DNA of 64,000 nucleotides, from assembly GCA_020080175.1 (NCBI GenBank), contig JAGHQL010000095.1, positions 32,292 through 96,291 of the forward strand, read 5' to 3'. The first letter of the stretch is position 1. Every line of letters begins with the position of its first letter. The DNA is from Glutinoglossum americanum (lineage: Eukaryota > Ascomycota > Geoglossomycetes > Geoglossales > Geoglossaceae). This document shows positions 33,550 through 45,210 of the stretch, piece by piece. The position numbers were made by a program, and so were the translations under genes. The notes below the pieces were generated by a model. The model saw only the letters and a list, made by a program, of their open reading frames with translations. It was not told the DNA's origin and made no database searches.

Positions 33550-36117
33550 ATGTCACTAAGTGAACGCGCTGAGATTTGCCGTCTCAAGCGGGCGCTTGCA
33601 GATGCAGAAGAGCGTGCCCGCAAGGAAGAGAAGCTTCGGCATCAAGCAGAAGGTCTTAATCGATCGACAACCCTGTGTGAATATCTCGAACTCTGTCACA
33701 CACACCTCTCCGCCCGCCTTGCTGTCGAAACAAACCCCAACCTGACCACCTGCGGTAGCATTAGCGCGCCAACCGGGAAAAAGCGACCCTCCTACTACCG
33801 TCCCTGGTCCAACTTTCCTAGTTTACAGAAATCCACCCTTAACCACCTCTTTGAGATCTACCCCCCGGCCTCACAGGCCCCTTACTTCAACTCCCGTATC
33901 GGCATGGAGGAACTCGGTAAAGACACATGCAGACGTGCACTCGGCAGTGAGAAAGACATTGAGGTCGTCGCCATGCCTATGGTCGTGATTCCGGTATCCA
34001 AGATCATGGAGCACTTGGCCCAGTTGCCGCCTGTGTGCCAGGCGTTTGGTCTGCAGGAGGATCTCTGGTTTACGAATCACCTTAACCCGTTGAGCGCAGC
34101 GAAGCCAATCAATAAACCCCCTGGTGCAGGAGGTCCAGCGGCAGGACGGCGGGGGAGAAGGAGAGGAAGGAGAGGGAATTCGGCCGCAAATCCAGCAGCA
34201 GGCACCCAACCTTCGGCCTCCCGTGGAGCCCCATCGCCAATGACCCTCGAGAAAAAGCCTCGCTCTGGCCGACCAGACCTAGTCTGCATCTACTCTAGCT
34301 CCTTGCCCCGTTCACACCCTGACGCTACAGCTCCTGTTAGAAAGCTCGCCCTGGTCATGGAACTGAAACCTCCTCATAAACTGCCCGTCACCGACCTCCG
34401 CCGCGGCTTCCACCCAACCAACATTAGAGTTGATGTCCTAGAAACCGACACGATCCCAACAGACACTGTTGGGCACGGACAGTATCTTGCAGACAAACAT
34501 GTAGCGTCTGTGGTGACACAAGCGTTCTCATATATGATTGAGGGTGGAGTGGAGTACGGGGTCATTGCGACTGGTGCAGCATTTGCCTTTCTGCATATTG
34601 AACTGCATAACCCGAGTGTCGTGTACTACCATCTTATAGAGCCTAATGTCGATGTCGATGCAAAGAAGGCAGCAGGCGAGGATCACATCCATCACACGGC
34701 GGTCAGCCAGGTCTTGGCGTTCACCCTACTCGCACTTAAATCTGCGCATGACCGCCGTGCCAATGCCGGTACCGACGCCGACACGCAACAGCGCCTCCGA
34801 GAAACTTCCGCTAAGCTGCCGGTCTGGGAACCTATGCCCCACGCCGAAGAGAGCTCTAGCGCAGTCGAATCGTCCGAGGATGCATCCGAATATGAAAACA
34901 CACCAAGCACATCGAGCCAACCAAACACAACAAGCTCACCAAGCACATCAAGCACACCAAGCCCACCAAGCCCACCAAGCACACTAAGTAAGCGCCAATA
35001 TATGGGGAGCCCTCCGGGGTCGTCCACTATCGCTTCACGAGCTAAGCGGCGTCACAGTTGTAAGCCGCACCCCGAGGGCAGAGGTAGTGAAGGCTCACCG
35101 GAGCCGCCGGATGACGAAGATGCCCGGCGGGATGTTGGCAGCCCATTTGCCGCAAGGGGAGGGACTGGAGGTGGGAGCGTCGGTGCTGGAGCACCAGAGG
35201 GAAGTGGTGGTGGTCAGTGGAGAGAGAGGCCATACTGTACACCCGACTGTCTTCGCGGGTTAGCTTGCAGCGGGTTCCTCGATGCGCAGTGCCCGAACTT
35301 CGGTCTCCACTCGGCTACCCTGGCATCCCACCATAACCCTTCAACCCTCCTACCCCACCCCCTCACCCGCAAGCAATTTCTCGCCCTCCTCCAAACCCAA
35401 CTGGCGCATTCCCTGGATCGCCATGTCTATCCTCTCGGAACCCAAGGTGCATGTGGCGTGATCTTTAAGATTACCCTCGCCTCCCACGGATACACCTTAG
35501 TAGCAAAAGCTACTACCGCGGCGCTACTCCCCGACCTCGTGCACGAATCCAGAATGTACGCCCGACTAAAGCCACTCCAAGGCAACGTGGTGCCAGTATG
35601 CCTCGGCACCGTCACCCTCAAGGAGCACCCGTACTATTACGATGTAGGCGTGCAACTCGTGCATATGCTTCTACTTTCCTGGGGCGGCCGACCTCTTCCA
35701 GGGCATATTCGGGAGGCCATCGCGGGAGATCAGTGGTGGGAGCACGATGGAGTGAAGCTAGCTGTCGATGCAGTCAGGGAGTGCGGGGTTGTGCATGAAG
35801 ATGTGAGGGCGCCGAATCTGCTGTGGGACGAGATAGGTCTAAAGGTCGTGGTCATTGATTTTGAGCGGGCGAGGGGGGTGGAAAAAACGGTGGGGTCGGG
35901 CAAGCGGGCGAGAGAGGCAGATATAACTATAAGGTCGGGCAAGCGTGCGAGGAGAGAGGCAAGCCACAAGGCACCTGTCGTCCCACCCACGCATTGTCAA
36001 CGGAAGAGGAATCGCCAGGATTGTATAATACCGTCTTCCTGTGCAGGGGGGAGAAGAACTGCGGCCGCCAGGGTTCAGGGTACGGAGGGCTCCCTGGTGT
36101 ATTGGCCCGTCTTCTAA
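33550..36117 (+). CDS. PD-(D/E)XK-like nuclease fused to atypical protein kinase
   Basis: One uninterrupted exon of 855 residues. Residues 1-50 are a charged coiled coil. Residues about 90-440 contain a possible PD-(D/E)XK core: GRPDLVCIY (D243), then LALVMELKPPHK (E271, K273), and helix-strand pieces with YMIEGGVEYGVIATGAAFAFLHI. Residues about 440-560 are a Ser/Thr/Pro linker with a CCAAGCACA-type microsatellite. The C-terminal domain (about 610-775) is kinase-like: YTLVAKATT (K653), a hinge-like region, GVVHEDVRAPNLLW (D751, N756) and VVVIDFERA (D770). HED and DFE replace the common HRD and DFG. The last 80 residues are basic, with a repeated GSGKRARE/RSGKRARRE. I recognise the family as widespread in filamentous fungi but functionally unproven; related REase-kinase fusions have been linked to Crinkler-type effectors. 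Nuclear action is suggested by the basic tail. Confidence 0.75.
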   Translation: MSLSERAEICRLKRALADAEERARKEEKLRHQAEGLNRSTTLCEYLELCHTHLSARLAVETNPNLTTCGSISAPTGKKRPSYYRPWSNFPSLQKSTLNHLFEIYPPASQAPYFNSRIGMEELGKDTCRRALGSEKDIEVVAMPMVVIPVSKIMEHLAQLPPVCQAFGLQEDLWFTNHLNPLSAAKPINKPPGAGGPAAGRRGRRRGRRGNSAANPAAGTQPSASRGAPSPMTLEKKPRSGRPDLVCIYSSSLPRSHPDATAPVRKLALVMELKPPHKLPVTDLRRGFHPTNIRVDVLETDTIPTDTVGHGQYLADKHVASVVTQAFSYMIEGGVEYGVIATGAAFAFLHIELHNPSVVYYHLIEPNVDVDAKKAAGEDHIHHTAVSQVLAFTLLALKSAHDRRANAGTDADTQQRLRETSAKLPVWEPMPHAEESSSAVESSEDASEYENTPSTSSQPNTTSSPSTSSTPSPPSPPSTLSKRQYMGSPPGSSTIASRAKRRHSCKPHPEGRGSEGSPEPPDDEDARRDVGSPFAARGGTGGGSVGAGAPEGSGGGQWRERPYCTPDCLRGLACSGFLDAQCPNFGLHSATLASHHNPSTLLPHPLTRKQFLALLQTQLAHSLDRHVYPLGTQGACGVIFKITLASHGYTLVAKATTAALLPDLVHESRMYARLKPLQGNVVPVCLGTVTLKEHPYYYDVGVQLVHMLLLSWGGRPLPGHIREAIAGDQWWEHDGVKLAVDAVRECGVVHEDVRAPNLLWDEIGLKVVVIDFERARGVEKTVGSGKRAREADITIRSGKRARREASHKAPVVPPTHCQRKRNRQDCIIPSSCAGGRRTAAARVQGTEGSLVYWPVF

Positions 36118-37231
36118 TTCTGCCGTGGATGGGTTGTCGCCGGACTAGGTAATCCTAGTTAGACCAAAGTGGGTAGAGACGATAAATAGAACTAAGAGAG
36201 ATTACCCCCAGTGATAAGATAGTCCATTAGAAATTTGATATTCCGCCACGAGAGTCGCAGCCGATACAGTGTGATACGCAGCGAAGGTGGAGGTGCGAGA
36301 ACCCGGAAGCCGAGGGGCGGCCGTGGGATGGGCCCAGAAGAGCCTCCCCTCCGAACTGGGGACAACCGCTACGTACTTAAAGATCTCAGCCATTGGCGTT
36401 GGCCTAAGGAAACTTCAGTCTTTTGAGTCCCGGCCGACTTTCGATTTTGTCTTGAGATGACATGAAGTCGGAGGAGAGGCTGCATGATGACAAAGCATAC
36501 ACCCGCCAATCAAGTTTGCTTAACGCGAGGGACTTGGACCACACCATCTTTCACTGGCTGCAGTTAAGCGCAATCCCAACTGGCATCCAACCGACTGAAA
36601 AATGCTCTACTTCCACCGGGCTATGTCGGGCCATGTCGGCTGCATTGGGAATTTAAAAATATATATATATATATAATGATACGTATCGCCATGGTGCAGT
36701 GCCGCCACAGACATCGGCCATTTAACTAGAATTTAGGATCAATGTTAGTGCTTGCTTGTTTAAAATGGCGAGACCATGAAAGGGTGTGGCGGTACTTAAA
36801 GCGGGCGTGTACGGAGGCGTGCTAGGGACCGGATTAGGCTTTGGGCACCTAAACTTAGTTAAAGCCTTAACTAAAAGTACTTTAAGTCAGAGTATCCCCC
36901 AGGGGAGGTCGTTTAGTATCCCTGTCCGGTTGTGATTCTGCCCGGTTGGCCCAACGAAAACATCTAAACCACTGGGTCCGTGGTAGGTAAATGCACCGGC
37001 CCCACTTCCCGGGAAGTCATGTTACTGTAGGTACATGTAACAAGCCCCACATGAAGTTCCTAGATACCTTCGCCTCTCAACCCGCCGGATATGAGAAATG
37101 AAAACTCGGTCATCTTGATTCCCGGCGACCACAAACTCCAGTAATGGCAAGAACCTCATCTCGACATCACTCCTCGTCTGAGGGCCTGTTATTCTATAGA
37201 TAGTAACTAACCAAAGTGCCCCGCATCCAGG
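36118..37231. other. Intergenic with TA tract
   Basis: A TA-dinucleotide tract lies at about 36657-36676. The 5' exon of the monooxygenase must lie in the last part, since no ATG stands in frame before its FAD-binding motif; a TAACTAAC branch-like site is at 37203-37210. Confidence 0.5.
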
Positions 37232-38826
37232 CTCCCCACAAAGAAGAGAGAGATGAAGAAGAAGATCTCCACCTCCTGGTAATCGGCGCGGGTCTCTGCG
37301 GCCTCTCCGCCGCGATCTCTACCCGCCTCTCCGGCCCCCGCGTAACCCTCCTCGAACGCACTCCTGTCCTCACCGAACTCGGCGCTGGCCTCGGCCTGAC
37401 CCCCAACGCAACCCGTCTCTTCCACGCATGGGGAGTCCACGACCAACTGGCCTGTATGGCCGCCCCTCCAAGCACGTTGAGCGTTCGTCGATACGATGGT
37501 ACTCTGCTGTTAGCGCATGAAGAGCGGTGGCAGGAGAAGTGCCTAAAGCGGTACGGCGCTCCGTTTTGGGGTATGCATAGGGTTGATTTACAGAAGGTGT
37601 TGGCGAGTCGCGCAGAGGAGCTGGGCGTTGTGATCAAGCTCTCTGCCAGGGTGGTAGGGATTGACTTCTCCGTTCCTTCCGTCACGCTCTCAACCGGGGA
37701 GATAATAACCGCGGACATCATCCTCGGCGCCGACGGCCTGTGGTCTACATCCCGGGACCTGTTCCTCGGGAGCCCCGTTCCTCCAATACTTACGGGGGAC
37801 TTAGCATATCGGATTGTACTCAACAGGGACCAGATTGAGGACGAGGAGCTAAGGGAATGGGTATCGAATCCGACCGCGAACTTCTGGGCGGGTCCACACT
37901 CACATGTTGCTGGGTACTCGGTGAGACGGGGTGAGGTTTACAACCTCGTGTTGTTATGCCCTGACGACTTGGGAGATGCGGATGTGAGTAGGGTGGAGGG
38001 AGACGTGGAGGAGATGAGGAAGAGATTTGAGGGGTGGGATCCCATGTGGGTGTTTCACCTCCCAGTTGGGTGTAGAGGCATTGATTTGTTGGAATCAGCT
38101 TGAAGAGGTTCCTGGCTCAGGTGAAAAAGGTCGATAAATGGAGACTCATGCATCGTGCGTGCGATCCTAAAACCCTTTTTATTTCTCCTGCTTTCGTTAA
38201 TCCCACTTCAGTGGACGCCCTCCCCGCCTGGAAAAACCCCCAAGGCACTTTCGTCATGGCGTGAGTACCACCCTTTTCCCTTCGCCCTTCTCGCCGCCCC
38301 GCTCATACCAGACCTCCATAGCGGAGATGCTTGCCATCCCATGCTCCCCTATCTCGCCCAAGGCGCCAACTCCTCCCTCGAAGACGGCGCTGTCCTTGGT
38401 TTCCTACTCGGAAAAGTTCGGGGAAAAGAAACGATCAAGGACGCGCTGGAGATGTATGAGGTGATTAGGAAGGGGAGGGGTGAGGCGATTGGGAGGGAGT
38501 CGTTTAGGCAGGTGGGTCCCTCGTGCAATCACTTACAGTATTTTTAGAGGGTAATTTGTGGTGATCCTGCTGGCGGGTAGCGCGAGACTCTTCATATCCC
38601 CGATGGACCGGAGCAGGAAGCTCGAGATGCCACTCTGCTCATGCAGCTGGGCGCTGAGGAAATCACCGAACCGGATTTCCCTAGTCGATGGCAGGTCACC
38701 TCACCCCCGACCGTTTCCACAGCCGCCTAACGATGCAACAGGACTTGCCCAAAAGTGCAGGCATGGCTATTTGGCTACGACGCTTACAAAGAAGCAAGAG
38801 AGGCTTGGGAGAAGAAACCGTATTAG
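37232..38826 (+). CDS. FAD-dependent monooxygenase (salicylate hydroxylase-like), 5' end unresolved
   Basis: Exons ..38045, 38099..38154, 38212..38260, 38322..38511, 38581..38690 and 38742..38826 join in phase. The N-terminal FAD fingerprint is LLVIGAGLCGLSAA; the DG motif is ILGADGLWSTSR; the second FAD/ribityl motif is FVMAGDACHPMLPYLAQGANSSLEDGAVLG. This is a class A flavoprotein hydroxylase using NAD(P)H and O2 on a small aromatic or related substrate; the substrate cannot be told. No ATG precedes the fingerprint in frame, so an upstream exon is needed; the acceptor is put at 37231 after a TAACTAAC branch site. The last intron is read as GC-AG (TG|GCAGGT...ACAG|G) because that restores SRWTCPKVQAWLFGYDAYKE; the nearby GT donor would shift the frame. 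No biosynthetic neighbours support a metabolite cluster. Confidence 0.8.
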
Positions 38827-40156
38827 ACCCCGGGGTAGAATAACGTACCCTCGCGGAAAATAACATTATAAAAAACGTACCCGTGCGCAAAGAATTCTTG
38901 TCATAGATAGCAGAAATTCGAGAGTAAACTAGTCTATTCTTATTTCAGATGGCCTAATAGAATTTAGTTTAGCGGTAGATGGTGCTGTCATAATGCTTAT
39001 CGTCGAGGTCTAATACAATTTGTAATAGCGGTTACGGTTTGCAGCCCTCGTAAACAGCCCAAGGGGATAAAAGCGGAATAGAGTATCACTTTACCGTCTA
39101 TTTTGAGGGAGCTGAAAGTTGAAGGGTAAAGGATCTAGGATGTAGGAGGATGGGGGAATTATGCGGTGGCGGCACCAACTAACAAGGTTGCTGGGGGATC
39201 CTGTATGACTTTAAATATTCTGTTACCGGTGTGGCGTGGTAAGTAGGGGGAGGGGTTATCGTGATATATGCTATAGGAGTTGCTGGACAAATGCCCGGTC
39301 GAGCCGTTATCGACCTCAGCTAATACCGCATTCCCAACATTGTCATAGCCAATATGCTTCGGGCTGGCCGAGCCAACCCGGGATGACCGTAGATTAGCTG
39401 GAATACTCAAATACTCGCGGTTCCACTTGACATTCGGGAAGTTACAGGTCGATTGAATTTCGTTAGTCTACTCTACCATACATGCTCGTTTTCGTTCCTT
39501 CGTTGGTGACATAGCTTTCAGCGAGAGTTGGTTTCTGGAGTGCGGCTTGGCTGGGAGGACGGAGGAGACGGCATAGAACAACGTGCGGGCGATGCGGACG
39601 ACGCGGGTGGCGTTCACCAGAGTGACAGAACGGCTGAGTCATGTGGTATTGGGATTTGCCTCTTGCATCTGGGCCGGAAAGGGTGGGCGGACAGTACATA
39701 CAAGGCGTTGTTATATACTTCGCCGCAGCAGCGTCCCCCCCAATTCAATTTTGCTTTACACATTCGCTACGTGCTCATAACAGCGGCCTCCCTGCGATTC
39801 GAAGGGCGGTTTCGCCTTCGCCCAAGGAGGCTCTGACGTGGGCGCGATGTCTGCTGACTACTACCTCTCTCGTTGTCGTTTTTGACCTTCAACCTCAACT
39901 TGTCTCTGTTTTTGCAACCACAAATATCTACTCCAAAAATTAAGTGAAGGACTAATCGACTACTAGTGATTCTGTGTACCTAAGCAATAGGGGGCCGCCA
40001 TAATTTCCAGGTTGAATAACTTTACTATATCTCAGCGGATCCTCAAGGTTTCCATATGTTCTTGCTCCCCCGAGCCAGCCCATCACCTGGTGGCCTTGCA
40101 CTTTTAGATTGGGCAGGCTGAGTGGATGCCGCATTGGCGGGGTGTGGATGGCGTGA
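38827..40156. other. Intergenic, weak open frames only
   Basis: It lies between the monooxygenase and the NLR pseudogene. An 84-codon minus frame at 39159-39410 is not recognisable. The end of the pseudogene's ankyrin region may reach further into this stretch in a shifted frame (to about 39952). Confidence 0.4.
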
Positions 40157-42790
40157 TCAATGATTCTCAGCTTTTGGGAGTAGCCGCACCACGGCATCGT
40201 GCCCGCTCCCAGCCGCCCTGTGCAGTGCCGTTCCTCCAGCCGAATCCTTCGCCTCGACGTTGGCCCCTTTCCCGAGCAGCAACTGCACCAGTGCACCGTG
40301 CCCGCTCCCAGCCGCCCTGTGCGGCGCCGTCCGTTCAAATGAATCCCTGGCCTCAGTGTCGGCCCCCTTCTCGAGCAGCAAGCGCGCCGCCACTTCCTGC
40401 CCGCCCCAAGCCGCCCAGTGCAGCGCCATCCATCTAGCCAAAGTCTTCGCCTCGACGTTGGCCCCCTTCTCAAGCAGCAGCCGCACCGTCGCGTCGTGAC
40501 CATTCCAAACCGCCCGGTGTATCGTCGTCCGTCCAGCCGAGTCCTTTATTTCGACGTTGGCCCCATTCTCGAGCAGCAGCCGCACCACTCCGTCGTGCCC
40601 ATTCCAGGCCGCCCAATGCAGCGTCGTCCGTCCAGCCGGTTCCTTCGCCTCAGCGTCGGCCCCCTTTTCGAGTAGCAGTCGTACCACAGCGTCGTGCCCG
40701 CTCCTAGCCGCTAGGTGCAGCACCGTCCATCCGAAGTCTTCGCATCAACGTCGCCCCCCTTCTCGAGCAGCAGCCGCACCACTTCCTCGTGTCCGTTTCT
40801 CGCAGCAATATGTAAACCCGTCTCTCGATTATGGTTTCGTTGATTCCAGTCAATATTCTTGAAAGAGCTTAGATCATCCATAATTTGAAGTAACCCGAAG
40901 GAACACGCTAGGAAGAGGGGCATTGGTGGCAAACTAGACGCCGCTCTCAACATTTCCGTTAGAGAGTCTTCCCGTCCTAATGAACAAGATGATTCAATAG
41001 CAGCTGATGTCCACCTCGTGAAGGCAGGGGTCGCTTCACCACCCTGTAAGAGAAACTGCCTTACTTTCTCTTGAAGTCTGCCCATAAGTTGTCCGCTTCC
41101 AACCCTCTGATAGTGCATCGGCCGGAGTAATGTTTCGTACGGCCTAAATATGCTATTTTGCCCATCCGTCAACTCTGAAGTTTGTCCCGGTCCTAGCTCG
41201 GATATGTGTCGATACATCTTTCTGCAGCAAGCGTATTCGTCTCGATTGTTGCAAAGTCTTCTCGGCCTTCAAGATATTCTCGCACAGAGAGATGTGCGAA
41301 TTGAAATACCCCGAGTTCTGCATCCAGTACCACCATGCCACAACATGTATTCAACACGTCATCTTTGGATAGTTTTATACACCGTCCCTCGGAGTCAACC
41401 GATACAGCCGCAATGGATTCTAGAGTCTGAAGAGGCCGTTGTCCGCAGAGGAACAATTTTAGCGACTTCTCCGTGGTTGAACGGCTTTCAAGTGCGGAAT
41501 GAGAAATCTGGTCATAGACAAGTGCATACAGCTCCTCAAGAGTCTTTGGGAGTTTCCCAATCTCTCGGTTGATGTCCGCCTCGAGTTTCACACGTTGGGG
41601 GTTGCAGGGATTCTGGATTTGGAGACTGACCCATCGAAACCTAGCACCTGTTAATAGTGACAGAAGTTCCGAAAGAATCGCTGAGCAGACATTCCCTGTG
41701 CCCCCTCAATTAAGGTAGTGATCATCTGATCCTGCAGCTCTTCCGGGACCTTTCCACTAAAAAGTTTTTGTTTTTTATAGACTGCATTACTTCGAAGCGA
41801 ACAAAGCGTTCAATGTCCTCGCCGTTGTCAACAGCCCGAATGTACACATTCGGCGAGTCAGTCAGCCGGCAGACGATGTCATGATCATCTCGACTAGACA
41901 CGAACATCTTGAAGATTTTGCTGGCTCTCGAATTATCTCGCCTAACGCCATAAGTAGTTCGTGCCGCCGAGCGGTATCACATTCGTCAAGAGCGTCAATA
42001 ATGATGGTTGCTGGATTGTTCTCCAGGAGAGCAAGAATAAGTTCCACGCTTTCTGTATGCGTCAACTTCTCTGGTTGGCACCCATTTACTTCCGCTTCTT
42101 CTTTCTTTTTCATGTAAGCCTTAGCAACTGGCGCTCCGATCGGTAGGTCTGGTATCGAGCAAGATAACTGTTATAAGATACTTCTCAGAATCTCGTCTGG
42201 GTCCGAGCGCTGTGACTCGGCCGCGTTTCGTGCACAATAGAAGTATGAGATGAGAACAGATCGCTCGATGGAGTTCTTGGTACTGAAGCATTCAATGACC
42301 GGAGATCTGAGGGTTATCAGCCACGGGGTTGAAGAATCAGTTGGAGGAACTTACACAAGTTTGCTCTTGCCTGAACCAGCTCTATATGACATTAGTTAGC
42401 TACGTATCTCTGTCAGGAATCAGGGGAAATACTCACGAATTCCATGCAACCACAATATGGATGAGACACTAGACTTTCTCCATTAGACGAACTCTTTCTT
42501 GCAAAATAGCCACTCTCCCGATCCAGGGAGACAATCCTTTACCATGGCCTTGTGATGAATATTATAAAGTATTGTTGACATCCATTTAAATATTTCTAGG
42601 CGCTCGGACCCTAAAAATGGTTACGAGGCTTTCTAGCACCAAAAAAAAACAGATGAACTACTCACTCTTGAAAGAGTCGTGAAGATCTGACAGTTGCATA
42701 GCCAGTCGGTCGATAGGTTTTTCCAAATCAGACAGCATGCATTCCAGCCTCTGGCGGTTCTCTGCGCATATTATCTTAGCTCACTGAATC
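40157..42790 (-). pseudogene. Broken NACHT-ankyrin NLR gene
   Basis: Pieces in order on the minus strand: helix ENRQRLECMLSDLEKPIDRLA (about 42770-42670); WLHGIPGSGKSKLV, a Walker A motif rebuilt across an intron (about 42440-42355); ATIIIDALDECD, Walker B (about 42010); FVSSRDDHDIVCRL (about 41900); LPKTLEELYALVYDQI... VFQFAHLSVREYLEG (41590-41230); and at least six ankyrin repeats (40860-40160) of the type AGRTTLHWAAWNGHDGVVRLLLEKGA. Breaks: a TAA at 42483-42485, a TAA at 42171-42173, and frame changes near 41925, 41215 and 40730 (the last in the first ankyrin repeats). An intact copy would be a STAND ATPase of the incompatibility/innate-recognition type. The number of breaks makes this a dead copy; the individual frameshifts could include sequencing errors but not all five. 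Confidence 0.85.
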
Positions 42791-44208
42791 GGATGTAGTC
42801 GCGCCTCATGAATTGGTCTATGGGTGTGAGTGAGAGGGTTAGGATCGGGGAGCTGTCAGTGGTGGGGGAGGTGGTGGCCATCTGTTTTTGATTTCGGTCT
42901 GGTCAGGAGATGGATTGCTTCAGTTCTATCCGTGTAGTGGTGAAGACCCATCAATCGAGAGGCTAAACCCCCGCTTTTGAGATGGGCGCCCCTCAGTAGT
43001 AGCCGCTTTAAGTATTTCATCATTCCATTAAAAGAGGCACATCTCCCCCCACCCATTTGAAAAAAAGATTCATTCCCCCGCAAAGGTGATATCTATAGTC
43101 GATCATCGGGTCAAGGCTGGAATTGTTTTGTCGCGACTGTCGGGACTCGTGAGATGCCGCGGACACTCATGGCAATCGGAGTCGACAGTGAGGGTGACCG
43201 AGAGTTCGGGGAGTGGTTCTCGGGCTCGAATTGGCATTTAGGCGTGGTCGGGGGAGCTAGTGAAGCTATGGGATGGGAAGGTAGGGTAATGCAGTGAAGT
43301 GGGATATGGACTACTGAGGTGATTCTATTAGATGAGCTATATGCAAGAGATATGCTGACTGGTAGGGGTTAGGGAATCAACTCCGTCAGTTAGGAAAGGA
43401 GCTTGCAGGCTTGAGTGACGACCGTAGAGGCAAGAGCAATACCGTAGCTAGTTCTGGGTTGCCCAAACGAACCCCAAGATTGGCACAATAACGGATACAG
43501 GCCTGTAATGAGGCCTATGAATTACGGAGGTATATGCATAGCCTTAAGTCGCATAACTGCCTATTCCATAGTCGTTCGGGGATTAGGTGTGCATTGTCGT
43601 TTTTAATGTAGGTGTCGTTGCTGGTTCCATTGCCTTGGAGGTGGAAAGCCTGCTGCTGATGAGAAGTCTATTCCCATTGCATACCTGTTTCGGTGCCCCG
43701 TTTGGGAACTTCAAGACTCGGCCGAGGTGCCTGTTCTGCGCCCCTTCTACTTCCATATACTCCACGGTTGTCATTTCTTTATGTACGCCCTGACAACCAA
43801 TTCAATTAGTTGTATGTAGAGGCAGGCAATATGAGTATTCGCCCTGCAGATAGGAGATTTTCAATTAATAGGTCAAGCAACCAACTCTTTGGTCAAGGAT
43901 TCGACTCAGGTAGGTTTGGTGTAGATATCTATACTGTTGAACGTGGTCACTAGATGAAAGAAGGGCAGCAAGTAGAAAGGTTTTAGGTGTAGCTGAGTGG
44001 ATAATCCAAATCAGGCTAGAAGGGAGGGGTGGTGGCTGAATCTAAAAGGGGAATCTAAAAGGGGCGTGCCGGCACTGGTCGCCTGGGATAAGAGCTTCGA
44101 TTACTTCGGAAGTCGTTGGTGAACAGGCTAATATGAGATTTCCATTACCCTTACCCCGTCTATGTAGTCTATATATAGCGAAGACGTTATCTACTTCGGA
44201 TCCGTCCT

Positions 44209-44251
44209 GCATGCCCAAGCGACGCTGCATGGCCAAACCGTCTGTAGATTA
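44209..44251. repeat. Dispersed repeat, copy 2
   Basis: It matches the segment at 32991-33041. See that entry for the differences. Confidence 0.4.
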
Positions 44252-44644
44252 TCTATAACCAATTCGCCTTTCTAAGCACATTTGGCCAAAACTCCTGCCC
44301 TGAGCTGCGCCTCCCCCATTCATGAAACGCTCGTTCGATCCAATACATACATACACTTGACCAGCGAGCGGACCGCACGCTCTCTAGAGTGTAGACATGT
44401 TGCAAAAACGAAACTGGGCTAAGTCGGTCCGTTACTGGTTCCGGCCGCATATTCTATTCTCATCTGGCGCTCGAACATATGTCTAAACACTTATTGCGAA
44501 GGATACCTGCCATCTCATTCAAAACCATTGCTTCTGCAGCTTCGAGAGCTGTCGATCGTTAAAATCTTTGACGTCTCGATTGGCGCCCCTCTAAAAAGAA
44601 ATCGGACACGCTCTGCGCCGTCCTCTCCACTACCTAGTAGAGCG

Positions 44645-45210
44645 CTATCCCCGCAAGTAACGTTGTAGCGTCAGGTCGATGGACTCTTTGTAAGCGATCG
44701 ATATCTCGACACCAATATCGAGTAGGCATGCCGTAACCTTTGTTGCAGGCACCCGATCCTCCTCCAATGCTAATGACGTCACAGGGCTAGGGCCATTTAT
44801 CCCTCCGGCTTTGCCCAAGCACCATATTATTACTGGTCCATTTCGTTTGTTCCTCTTGCGTCTTATACGCTTACTTTTTTTAGCAGCCAATCAAGCCTTC
44901 ATATAGTCTAATGCTCTCTTTTATATCAATTTTCCGTCGTCTTGTAGCTTATGTTCAAGAGTAATGTCCCATCCATGGTCAAGCAATGCTGAGAAGGCCT
45001 CCGTCGAGCTGCTATTGCTTGCGGTTGTAAGAGCCAAGTTCGTGACCCCAGCGCCTTGCCAGAGGGGAAACGAAACAAGGAATGAATAACCTCCCTCAGC
45101 CGTATTTTCAAGCTTCGGTTGGCGAGCAGCATTGGGATCATCCCTCCCGAGATATGGCGCTCTTAGGACCGCTTATCAAGGGGTAATTGGGCCCCCTGAA
45201 GATGTCCTGC
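44645..45210 (-). pseudogene. Ankyrin-like debris
   Basis: Minus-strand pieces read LALTTASNSSSTEAFSALLDHGWDITLEHKLQDD (about 45050-44935), then a stop, and PATKVTACLLDIGVEISIAYKES (about 44750-44690). The phrases ALLDHGWDI and CLLDIGVEI fit ankyrin repeats of the loose type found in fungal ankyrin proteins. No domain is complete. This is a weak call. Confidence 0.3.

Noticed and set aside
38155-38211. Continuous reading through the 57-nt intron of the monooxygenase
   Set aside because: The frame is open, but GTGCGT...TTCAG borders and the restored MHLDALPAWKNPQG favour removal; retention remains possible.
37216-38826. Secondary-metabolite gene cluster around the monooxygenase
   Set aside because: No synthase, cytochrome P450, transporter or regulator stands next to it.
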